Source: Clostridia bacterium
Lineage (GTDB): Bacteria > Bacillota > Clostridia > Christensenellales > CAG-138
Direction of reading: 5' to 3'
Assembly: GCA_017541305.1 (NCBI GenBank)
Contig: JAFXZJ010000012.1
Coordinates: forward strand, 1-60,299
DNA length: 60,299 nucleotides
Position numbers and translations under genes: made by a program. This document shows, in pieces, positions 1-6,185 of this stretch (position 1 is its first letter; each line of letters opens with the position of its first letter). The notes beneath the pieces are model-generated. The model was not told the DNA's origin. It made no database searches and saw only the letters and a program-made list of their open reading frames with translations.

Positions 1-299
1 AGGGCGGCCTGACCGTAGCCCTTGCCCTGTTCGTTTTTGTCGATCATGAACCGCCAGAGCCAGTAGCGGTCGTCCTCGTCCTCGTCTTCAGGATCGAATG
101 CGAACATGCAGAAGCCCACCAGCTTCTCATCTGCATAGATGGCAAAGGGCCGGGCCACGCCGGGCTGCTCCGCGTTGGCCTCGTCCGCCTGCCGCAGCGA
201 AACTTCATTTGTTGCGACGAAGGGCTGATCCTCTCGTACGGAAAGGGCCAAAACAGCATCTCTGTTATTATCATTTATAGGTTGCAGTTTAATTATCAT
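1..299 (-). CDS. GNAT-family N-acetyltransferase (3' end cut off by window)
   Basis: The first 99 codons of an acetyltransferase that runs off the left edge of the window. The visible part reads as the N-terminal half of a GNAT fold, with a beta-strand region (LVGFCMFAF), an acidic run, and then the acetyl-CoA-binding motif A (NEQGKGYGQAA), whose G-x-G turn holds the pyrophosphate. The layout resembles spermidine/spermine or Blt-type acetyltransferases, but the substrate cannot be told from this part. I chose the ATG at 299 because an AAGGAG lies about ten bases upstream. The gene sits behind a long leader of about 250 bases with its own promoter, so its expression is probably controlled at the RNA level. 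Confidence 0.8.
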   Translation of the reverse strand, partial: MIIKLQPINDNNRDAVLALSVREDQPFVATNEVSLRQADEANAEQPGVARPFAIYADEKLVGFCMFAFDPEDEDEDDRYWLWRFMIDKNEQGKGYGQAA

Positions 300-330
300 A
301 ATTGGTTTTTCTCCTTGAATGTAAGATTAA

Positions 331-550
331 ATATGTAATCGTTCCTGTGTGGCGTCGGCGCCTGAAAAAGGCGCAAAAATACCGCAGCCAAGCAGCTTCC
401 GTCGTGGCTGCGTCCTGCGGTTCCACTATCCGAAAGTTACTCAAAAACGGCGCACCAAACCAAAGGGGTATACCCCCCGTGTTCTGCACCTCTGTTCAGT
501 TTTCAGGCGATAGTAATAATCATTGGTGTACGCACCTTTCATGGAGTTCT
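331..550 (-). promoter_or_regulatory. Structured 5' leader of the GNAT gene, possible T-box-like riboswitch
   Basis: Between the promoter and the start codon of the acetyltransferase lies a leader of about 250 bases. Read on the minus strand it contains a GTGGAACCGC motif (near 431-418) that resembles the T-box consensus. It is followed by a hairpin with alternative pairings (CGCAGCC with GGCTGCG, or CCGCAG with CTGCGG), then TATTTTT and a second hairpin (GCGCC TTTTTCA GGCGC). Mutually exclusive stems followed by a U-run suit transcription attenuation. Against a T-box, I do not find the expected complement of the bases just before the motif, and I cannot assign a specifier codon. The riboswitch class is therefore open. 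Confidence 0.45.
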
Positions 551-555
551 TCTGT

Positions 556-584
556 ATTATACATGCAAATGCAGCAAAAAACAA
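556..584 (-). promoter_or_regulatory. Sigma-A-type promoter for the GNAT leader transcript
   Basis: On the minus strand TTGTTT (584-579) is followed 17 bases later by a perfect TATAAT (561-556). Transcription would start near 549 and give a leader of about 250 bases before the acetyltransferase. Confidence 0.7.
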
Positions 585-621
585 TCAGAAATAATACTAA
601 TTGCCATTGTCGAAGAAATAG

Positions 622-660
622 AAAAAGGATCGCTGCCTTTGTCAAGATAGCAATCCTTTT
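622..660. terminator. Bidirectional hairpin terminator
   Basis: AAAAGGAT (623-630) pairs with ATCCTTTT (653-660) and the stem continues with GCT/AGC after one mismatch. There is a T-run on each strand, longer on the minus strand. It lies between the repeat cluster and the acetyltransferase promoter, so it would isolate that gene from read-through from the tRNA side. Confidence 0.55.
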
Positions 661-661
661 C

Positions 662-822
662 TGGCGGAGAAGCAGGGATTTGTTCTCGCACGGCTCGCCG
701 CGCTCGGTCAGGGCGGGACGGTCGGACCCTGCCGACCTTTGCTCGCTTTTCAAACATCCACAGGATGCTTGAAATCGCTCATCGCGACCGCTCGCAACCG
801 CGCCCGTTCAAATCCCTGCTTC
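662..822. repeat. tRNA-tail-bounded inverted-repeat element, copy A
   Basis: A 154-base unit (669-822) bounded by the 14-base inverted repeat GAAGCAGGGATTTG / CAAATCCCTGCTTC. It is nearly identical to the unit at 984-1137, with only about three differences in the body. Its left edge (662-682) is identical to the last 21 bases of the neighbouring tRNA-Ser(GCT) gene. Inside are further palindromes, for example CAAACATCC/GGATGCTTG and GGTCGGAC/GGTCGGCA-like stems, so the RNA would fold strongly. No protein is encoded. It looks like a small non-coding palindromic element of unknown mobility. Confidence 0.7.
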
Positions 823-830
823 GCTTAATT

Positions 831-973
831 TCGCGGAGAAGCGGGGATTTGGTTTTTGCACATTGGCTCTTGCTGCTTGTGCTCCGCACTGCGCAGCATC
901 GGCCGTGACAAAAACCCGGGGCGGGCGAAAGTAACACCGTTACTTTCGCTTAACCGCCTTTCAAATCCCTTTG
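831..973. repeat. tRNA-tail-bounded element with a different core, unit B
   Basis: This 136-base unit (838-973) lies between the two near-identical copies. It has the same type of ends (GAAGCGGGGATTTG and CAAATCCCTTTG) but an unrelated interior. The interior contains the hairpin GCGAAAGTAAC accg TTACTTTCGC. The degraded ends suggest an older or different element of the same kind. I see no coding sequence in it. Confidence 0.5.
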
Positions 974-976
974 TGT

Positions 977-1137
977 TGGCGGAGAAGCAGGGATTTGTTC
1001 TCGCGCGGCTCGCCGCGCTCGGTCAGGGCGGGACGGTCGGACCCTGCCGACCTTTGCTCGCTTTTCAAGCATCCACAGGATGCTTGAAATCGCTCATCGC
1101 GACCGCTTGCAACCGCGCCCGTTCAAATCCCTGCTTC
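977..1137. repeat. tRNA-tail-bounded inverted-repeat element, copy C
   Basis: The second near-identical 154-base unit (984-1137), with the same 14-base terminal inverted repeat as copy A. Its left edge (977-997) repeats the 21-base 3' tail of tRNA-Ser(GCT). The internal hairpin CAAGCATCC aca GGATGCTTG is perfect here but imperfect in copy A. It ends 11 bases before the tRNA terminator hairpin. Confidence 0.7.
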
Positions 1138-1148
1138 TTTCTTTGTCA

Positions 1149-1184
1149 AAATAATTAGGACGCCTTTTGGCGTCCTAATTATTT
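1149..1184 (-). terminator. Terminator of the tRNA-Ser pair
   Basis: A perfect 15-base stem (AATAATTAGGACGCC) with a four-base loop begins directly after the CCA end of the upstream tRNA and finishes in TTTT on the minus strand. Confidence 0.85.
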
Positions 1185-1276
1185 TGGCGGAGAAGCAGGG
1201 ATTTGAACCCTGGCGACCCTTCGCAGATCCTACTCCCTTAGCAGGGGAGCCCCTTCGACCTCTTGGGTACTTCTCC
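1185..1276 (-). tRNA. tRNA-Ser(GCT)
   Basis: The minus strand folds into a class II tRNA of about 92 bases. The acceptor stem is GGAGAAG/CTTCTCC with discriminator G and an encoded CCA. The anticodon stem-loop CCCTGCTAAGGG gives anticodon GCT. It has a long variable arm and a TTCAAATC T-loop. It is the second gene of a two-tRNA transcript, and its 3' tail is repeated several times downstream. Confidence 0.93.
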
Positions 1277-1289
1277 ATTATTCTTTTGT

Positions 1290-1378
1290 TGGCGGAGAGA
1301 GAGGGATTTGAACCCCCGGTGCCTTGCGACATCACCGGTTTTCAAGACCGGCGCCTTAAACCACTCGGCCATCTCTCC
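1290..1378 (-). tRNA. tRNA-Ser(TGA)
   Basis: A class II tRNA with acceptor stem GGAGAGA/TCTCTCC, encoded CCA and a long variable arm. The anticodon loop CTTGAAA gives anticodon TGA. It lies 13 bases upstream of tRNA-Ser(GCT) and directly behind a consensus promoter. Confidence 0.93.
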
Positions 1379-1396
1379 AAGTATCGCAACGGATGA

Positions 1397-1425
1397 ATTA
1401 TACCAAAGCCGGGGCCGGTTGTCAA
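1397..1425 (-). promoter_or_regulatory. Consensus promoter of the tRNA-Ser pair
   Basis: TTGACA (1425-1420), a 17-base spacer and TATAAT (1402-1397) on the minus strand match the vegetative consensus exactly, as expected for a stable-RNA promoter. Confidence 0.88.
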
Positions 1426-1459
1426 CACCGTTTTTGCCGGACAATATTATATAATATTG

Positions 1460-2560
1460 TTAAACGGGATCGACCTTGGCAAACACCATACGCCCGGCGG
1501 AGGTTTGCAGCACGCTGGTGACCGTGGCGTTCACCCTCTCGCCGACGAGCTTTCCGCCGCCGTCGAGCACTATCATTGTGCCGTCGTCAAAATATGCCAC
1601 GCCCTGCCCGGGCTCCTTGCCCTCCTTGACGACTGTGACTTCGATCTGTTCCCCAGCAACGACGTTTATGCGCAGTGAATTTGCCAGATCGTTTATGTTG
1701 AACACCTTCACGCCCTGCACTGCGGCAACCTTGCTGAGGTTATAATCGTTCGTCACCACCACGCCTCCCGTTTCCGAAGCAAGGCGAAGCAGCTTTGTAT
1801 CGACCTCGTCAAGATCCTTATAGTCGGTCTCGATTATCACAAAGCGGTCGGGGTATTCCTCCTGCGCACGGTTGATTGCGTCAAGCCCGCGGCGGCCTCT
1901 CGAGCGCTTGAGCGCGTCGGCGGAATCGGCGATATGCCTCAGCTCGTCAAGCACGAAGGCCGGTATCAAAAGCGTGCCCTCGACTATGCCCGTCCTGAAC
2001 ATATCAAAGAAGCGCCCGTCGATTATCGCCGATGTGTCGAGCAGCTTTGGGCAGGCGGCAACGGGGGAGACCTCCTGCGTCTGCGCGCTTTCGCCGCGCT
2101 TGAACCAGTTGGGCAGATTGATCTCGCGTATCCTGCTCGTCGGGATCTTCCAGCCGAGATACGCCAACACAACGAAAACAATCACGTCAAGCAATATCAC
2201 GATCGACGTGAAGGGAATCTTCTGAATGAGCAGGCTTATGAGCGCGGCGATCACAAGGCCCAAAAGCAGGCCTATCACGCCCACGAATATCTGGGACATG
2301 GACAGCTCCCTTGTGATGCGCTCGACCTTGCCCGTGAGCTTCATAACGCCGTTTGTGATGGTCGGCGCAAGGAAGAAAAACACAGTACCGAAGACGACGG
2401 TCGAAACCCCGTAAAGCACTGTGCGGACCCATGGGAGCATATTTTCAAAAATAGGGGCAAGCCCCAGATCTGCCTGGTTCTTCAGCACGAGCCAAACGAT
2501 GCCGAAGCCCAGGAGCATCCCTATCGCGGTGATAAGGAATCTAAAAAGCTTTCTGGCCAA
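1460..2560 (-). CDS. yacL: PIN/TRAM-domain membrane protein, YacL family
   Basis: A 366-residue integral membrane protein with four predicted N-terminal helices (residues 1-125). A PIN-type ribonuclease domain follows at about 170-290, beginning LLDTSAIIDGRF with acidic residues at the usual metal positions (LDTS, LDEL, TND). A C-terminal TRAM domain (about 300-360) is expected to bind RNA. The family is membrane-anchored and assumed to act on RNA, but its target is unknown. The start is a TTG with AAGGAG six bases upstream. It lies 21 bases after carD in the same transcript, a pairing common in Firmicutes, where ispD and ispF often follow. Here those two are 29 kb away. Confidence 0.9.
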   Translation of the reverse strand: MARKLFRFLITAIGMLLGFGIVWLVLKNQADLGLAPIFENMLPWVRTVLYGVSTVVFGTVFFFLAPTITNGVMKLTGKVERITRELSMSQIFVGVIGLLLGLVIAALISLLIQKIPFTSIVILLDVIVFVVLAYLGWKIPTSRIREINLPNWFKRGESAQTQEVSPVAACPKLLDTSAIIDGRFFDMFRTGIVEGTLLIPAFVLDELRHIADSADALKRSRGRRGLDAINRAQEEYPDRFVIIETDYKDLDEVDTKLLRLASETGGVVVTNDYNLSKVAAVQGVKVFNINDLANSLRINVVAGEQIEVTVVKEGKEPGQGVAYFDDGTMIVLDGGGKLVGERVNATVTSVLQTSAGRMVFAKVDPV

Positions 2561-2581
2561 AGCATTCTCCTTGATAATGTA

Positions 2582-3046
2582 TCAGCAGATCTTTTCCTCG
2601 ACGGAGGCCTGATCCACGCCCAGCACGGTGGCAAGCTCGCCCGATATTATGAGCTTGGCCGTGGCAAGCATCTTGCGCTCGCCCGCGGAAAGGCCCTTTT
2701 CGCTTTCACGCAGCCTCAGGCATTTGACAACGTCCGCAACGTCGTATATGCTGCCGGAGCGCATCTTGTCCATGTTCTCACGATAGCGTTGGTTCCAGTT
2801 GTCGCTGCCTCTGTCGCCGGGCTTTTCCATATAGGCGAATACGGAATCGCATTCGTCCCTGTGGATCAGCCGTCTCAAGCCCACCTGCTCTGCAGTGGCA
2901 ACGGGCACGAGCGCAGTCATCTTCCCGTTCATGAACCGCAGCGAATAGTAATCCGCGGTCACACCCAACACGGTCTGAGCGAGGATCCCTTCGACTGTTC
3001 CCACCCCGTGCATGGGGTAGCATATCAGATCGCCTATGGAAAACAC
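2582..3046 (-). CDS. carD: CarD-family transcriptional regulator
   Basis: A 154-residue protein with the N-terminal CarD/TRCF RNA-polymerase-interaction domain (about 1-60, starting FSIGDLICYPMHGVGTVEGI) and a helical C-terminal DNA-contacting region. CarD proteins bind the RNA polymerase beta subunit and stabilise the open promoter complex. The start is a GTG at 3046 with GGAGGG about six bases upstream. It is first in an operon with yacL and has its own strong promoter about 90 bases upstream. Confidence 0.9.
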   Translation of the reverse strand: MFSIGDLICYPMHGVGTVEGILAQTVLGVTADYYSLRFMNGKMTALVPVATAEQVGLRRLIHRDECDSVFAYMEKPGDRGSDNWNQRYRENMDKMRSGSIYDVADVVKCLRLRESEKGLSAGERKMLATAKLIISGELATVLGVDQASVEEKIC

Positions 3047-3136
3047 GGTATCCCTCCGAAAATGATTTGACAGCGTGGTCGATCAGTTGATACAGGATGT
3101 CGATAAGCGCATAAGGCACTTATTCCCCCATCAATT

Positions 3137-3165
3137 AGTATACATAAAATATCTCGGAATGTCAA
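3137..3165 (-). promoter_or_regulatory. Promoter of carD-yacL
   Basis: TTGACA (3165-3160), a 17-base spacer and TATACT (3142-3137) on the minus strand. The leader to the carD GTG is about 85 bases. Confidence 0.85.
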
Positions 3166-3185
3166 GTGAAAATATACGAAACATA

Positions 3186-3216
3186 TTGAAAAATTTTCAG
3201 ATTGATGTAAGATAAT
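3186..3216 (+). promoter_or_regulatory. Possible promoter of the sigma factor gene
   Basis: TTGAAA at 3186-3191 is followed after 16 bases by TAAGAT (3208-3213), overlapping GATAAT. The match is moderate, and autoregulation by the encoded sigma factor from another site is equally possible. Confidence 0.35.
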
Positions 3217-3315
3217 ACAGAGGATGGGGAAGATCGGTCAAATACCGTGTAAGATTCGGCGGGATCACGCGAAGTATAGGGTGATCGCGGTCAAATCGAT
3301 AAAAAAGGAACGACT

Positions 3316-3879
3316 ATGAACGACGAAAAGCTGGCAAAGCTGCTTCTGTCAGATCCCGACAGGGGCATGAAGAAGCTGATTGACGAATACGGAGGGCTCG
3401 TTTCCGCCGTGATAGCGGGCAAGCTCAGATCGGCGCGCTTCTGCGTGCAGGACGCGGAGGATTGCGCCGCTGAGACCTTCTTCGAATTCTGGCGCGGGTT
3501 TGAAAAAGCGCCCTGCCCGGGAAGCGGCATCCGTGCCCGCCTCTGCGTCATTGCCAAGCGAAACGCTCTGGATCGGGTCCGCCGCCTTTACAGGCAGCCC
3601 GACACGCTCTCCGCGGATGATGAGAATGCGGCCGAGCTTGCCGCCGATTATTCACTGGAGGGTGAATTCGAGAAGAAGGAGGAGCGGCAGGAGCTGATCG
3701 ACGCGGTCACGGCTCTCGGCCCGCCCGACAGCGAGATAATCATTCGCAGATACTATCTCGGGCAGTCCTCGAAGGAAACGGCGGAAGCGCTGGGCATGAG
3801 CGTTTCCAACGTCGATACCAGAGCGCACAGAGCGATCAAAAAGCTTCGTTCCACCCTGGGAGGTAACGACAATGAATAA
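3316..3879 (+). CDS. ECF-like RNA polymerase sigma factor
   Basis: A 187-residue sigma-70-family protein with only regions 2 and 4, the ECF layout. Region 2 is about residues 18-90 (AEDCAAETFFEFWRGF, then the helix that reads the -10 element). Region 4 is about 125-180, ending in a helix-turn-helix (SSKETAEALGMSVSNVDTRA). The start follows AAAAAAGGA. The stop overlaps the start of the next gene by eight bases, so it is translationally coupled to a membrane protein that is very probably its anti-sigma factor. The regulon cannot be told from this window. Confidence 0.88.
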   Translation: MNDEKLAKLLLSDPDRGMKKLIDEYGGLVSAVIAGKLRSARFCVQDAEDCAAETFFEFWRGFEKAPCPGSGIRARLCVIAKRNALDRVRRLYRQPDTLSADDENAAELAADYSLEGEFEKKEERQELIDAVTALGPPDSEIIIRRYYLGQSSKETAEALGMSVSNVDTRAHRAIKKLRSTLGGNDNE

Positions 3880-5395
3880 AAGGTTAGACGAAGTATTCGA
3901 TACGTTCGATGAAAAGGAAACGGAGCAGCTCCTTTCGGGGCTCGGGACCGTCAGAACGGACGGGAAGAGCGCGGGGCGCGTATATGAGCGCGCGATGGCG
4001 CTTGCGGGAAGGAACGTGACAAATGAAAAGCCCGCCGCGCACGTACCCCGCAGGCTGCTGTGGGGACTTGCCGCGGCGATAGTCCTGCTGGCGGCGCTTG
4101 GCGCGGGCGGCTTCGCATACGCAGCCGAGGCAAGGGAATTCGGCGAAGCAAAGGCTTTTTTCGAGGAGCATGACATTTCGACGGACGGCTTGACGAGGGC
4201 CGAGATCAAGGCCGTTTACCGCGATATCACCACCGAAAGCTTCACCTACGGCAAGACCGCCGAGGTCATTTCGCATAATCTTGAAACGAACAGCATTCCC
4301 GGTTGGGAGATACTGCATGAAGATCCCACCGCAGAGGATGTGCGCGACGCATGGGCGGATATGGAGAAGCATTATCTTGCGCAGATCAACTTCCCGGTCG
4401 ATTGGGAGGACGAGAAGCATACGGAGAACGGCGTCGAGTACCTCCGCCACAAGCTCGGCAGGATCGATAAATGCGTCGGACGCGACGTGAAATGGAGCTA
4501 TACAAGCGATAAAATGCGCTTCTACTTCGGGTACGAGCTCAGGGACGGCTCGCTGGGAACGGGCGTCGTTGCGGAGGACGTGCCGATCAACAAGGTCGAT
4601 CAGCGCAGATTCACCCCCGCGCTCACCAGATTCGGCAGTGACGGCGAGCCCCTCTGGTTCGTCACTTGGGACAACGGCGCGCCCGAGGAGCAGATATCGA
4701 GCGTGTTCGAGGAAGAGGACGGCTCGCTCACGGTATTCTCCTCCAAGCGCGATTACGAAAACAATGATTTCGCCCTCTGTGTGAGCAGGATCACGGCGGA
4801 CGGCAAATACTTGGACTCCGTTGCCAATCCCACCGGCAACGCGTGGGTGTGCGATATGCTGGGCTTCGAGGACGGCTATCTTGCGATACTCTATGATAAC
4901 GAAAGCATGGAGCAGCGCGTGGTCAAGGTCGACCGCGAAGGAAAGCTTGCGGGCGAATTCGCATACAGCGAGAACGGGAACGATTACAGGATCAAGGGCG
5001 TTACTGCGTTCGGAGGCAGGATCTATATCTCTGCCGAATATGAGGATGGCGAGATCGTCGATTCGCTCTATACCGGCGAGCCGAGGAGAATGGACGCGGA
5101 GGAATTCACCCCGATCGCGAAGCGGATATTCACCGCAGTGATGCTCGTGTGCGATAAGGACGGCGGAAAGCCAAAGGAATTCTATCGCGTCAGCGGCGCG
5201 ATGGCGGGTGATCTTGAGATCGACGAAGGCCGGCTGAATTGGCGCGTTTACAGCATCACCTCGGCCGAATTCAACCCGCTCTTGGGCTCCAGATCCAGCG
5301 ATATCGACGCTAATATCCGGAACTACGTATTCTCGGAGAACGGCGCGCTCATCGAAAACACAGATTCGGGCGAGGGTATTAAACTGCTCTGGTAG
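3872..5395 (+). CDS. Putative membrane anti-sigma factor with large exported domain
   Basis: A 507-residue protein with a cytoplasmic N-terminus of about 65 residues, one membrane helix at about 66-88 (LLWGLAAAIVLLAALGAGG) and about 415 residues outside the membrane. The exported part contains repeated beta-strand patterns (LWFVTWDNG, AWVCDMLGFEDGYLAILYD, RIYISAEYEDGEIVDSLY) that suggest a beta-propeller-like sensor, though no family is certain. Its overlap with the sigma gene supports a role in holding that sigma factor at the membrane and releasing it on an outside signal. No zinc-binding HxxxCxxC anti-sigma motif is seen in the N-terminus. Confidence 0.65.
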   Translation: MNKRLDEVFDTFDEKETEQLLSGLGTVRTDGKSAGRVYERAMALAGRNVTNEKPAAHVPRRLLWGLAAAIVLLAALGAGGFAYAAEAREFGEAKAFFEEHDISTDGLTRAEIKAVYRDITTESFTYGKTAEVISHNLETNSIPGWEILHEDPTAEDVRDAWADMEKHYLAQINFPVDWEDEKHTENGVEYLRHKLGRIDKCVGRDVKWSYTSDKMRFYFGYELRDGSLGTGVVAEDVPINKVDQRRFTPALTRFGSDGEPLWFVTWDNGAPEEQISSVFEEEDGSLTVFSSKRDYENNDFALCVSRITADGKYLDSVANPTGNAWVCDMLGFEDGYLAILYDNESMEQRVVKVDREGKLAGEFAYSENGNDYRIKGVTAFGGRIYISAEYEDGEIVDSLYTGEPRRMDAEEFTPIAKRIFTAVMLVCDKDGGKPKEFYRVSGAMAGDLEIDEGRLNWRVYSITSAEFNPLLGSRSSDIDANIRNYVFSENGALIENTDSGEGIKLLW

Positions 5396-5408
5396 TATGA
5401 CGGCAACA

Positions 5409-5440
5409 CAAAAGGAACGGCGCCGTGCCGTTCCTTTTTG
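5409..5440. terminator. Bidirectional terminator
   Basis: AAAGGAACGGC (5411-5421) pairs with GCCGTTCCTTT (5427-5437). T-runs on both sides let it serve the anti-sigma gene and the converging deoD gene. Confidence 0.85.
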
Positions 5441-5453
5441 CTGCATTAAATTA

Positions 5454-6164
5454 TTACTCCGCAACCTCCAGCGCAAGCTCCATCATGGCGGTGAAGCTCA
5501 GCTGACGCTCCTCAGCGGTGGTCGGGGGCTCGTCGTTGACGATGTGGTCGGAGATCGTGCAGATGCACAGGGCGTTCTTGCCCGCGCGCGCGGCGTTCAT
5601 ATAGAGCGCGGCGGATTCCATCTCAACGGCCAGCACGCCCATCTTACACCACTTGGTGGTGCCCATGGAATCGTCATAGAAGGTGTCGGATGAGAGCACG
5701 TTGCCCACCATATAGCGAAGGCCCATCTTCTCGGCGGTCTCGGCGGCCTTCCTCAGGAGCTTATAGCTCGCAATGGGGGCATAGGTGCCGGGCAGCTCAT
5801 ACTGGGAAACGTAATTCGAATTGCAGCACGCGGCCTGACCGAGCACTATATCGCGGATATGCAGATCCTTGTGCAGGGCGCCTGCGGAGCCAACGCGGAT
5901 TATGTTTTCCACGCCATAGAAATTGAAGAGCTCATAGGAATAGATACCTATGGAGGGCATGCCCATGCCGCTTGCCATTACGGAAACGCGCTTGCCCTTG
6001 TAGTAGCCGGTGTAGCCCTGCACGCCGCGCACGTCGTTAACGAGCACAGCGTCGGTCAGGAAATTGTCGGCAATGAACTTAGCCCTTTTGGGATCGCCGG
6101 GCATAAGCACAGTCTTTGCAAAGTCACCGAGCTTGGCGGTGATATGGGGAGTGGGAACGGGCAT
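5454..6164 (-). CDS. deoD: Purine-nucleoside phosphorylase, DeoD type
   Basis: A 236-residue enzyme of the hexameric PNP family. It splits purine (deoxy)nucleosides with phosphate into base and (deoxy)ribose-1-phosphate in the cytoplasm. Motifs include the phosphate-binding start (MPGDPKRAKFIADNF), the GMGMPSIGIYSYELF loop, RVGSAGALH, the substrate-binding VEMESAALY and SDHI near the end. Length and motifs are normal for E. coli-like DeoD. It lies 21 bases after thrS on the same strand, so it may share the thrS transcript, although the two functions are unrelated. Confidence 0.93.
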   Translation of the reverse strand: MPVPTPHITAKLGDFAKTVLMPGDPKRAKFIADNFLTDAVLVNDVRGVQGYTGYYKGKRVSVMASGMGMPSIGIYSYELFNFYGVENIIRVGSAGALHKDLHIRDIVLGQAACCNSNYVSQYELPGTYAPIASYKLLRKAAETAEKMGLRYMVGNVLSSDTFYDDSMGTTKWCKMGVLAVEMESAALYMNAARAGKNALCICTISDHIVNDEPPTTAEERQLSFTAMMELALEVAE

Positions 6165-6185
6165 ATGAACCTCCTTAATGATTTA

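Noticed and set aside
302-1158. Plus-strand frames across the leader and repeat region
   Set aside because: They translate repeats and tRNA-like tails. No homology or ribosome-binding sites. Two frames reuse the same repeat unit.
640-1380. Prophage or integrative element at the tRNA-Ser genes
   Set aside because: tRNA-tail repeats are present, but no integrase, excisionase or cargo lies between them within the window.
1441-1462. Perfect AT-rich palindrome around the yacL stop codon, as a terminator
   Set aside because: It has no GC in the stem and no U-run. It also lies just upstream of the tRNA promoter, so its role cannot be called.
1934-3070. Long plus-strand frames opposite yacL and carD
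   Set aside because: They are antisense shadows with no recognisable domain, common in GC-rich coding DNA.
2778-3119. A GTG frame in the carD leader (MPYALIDILYQ...) as a leader peptide or gene
   Set aside because: It runs into carD in another frame and has no family features. It is probably chance, although GGGGGA precedes the GTG.
3884-5476. 530-codon antisense frame opposite the anti-sigma gene
   Set aside because: Rich in Arg, Ala and Ile-Val from the complement of acidic codons, no ribosome-binding site, and crosses a terminator hairpin.
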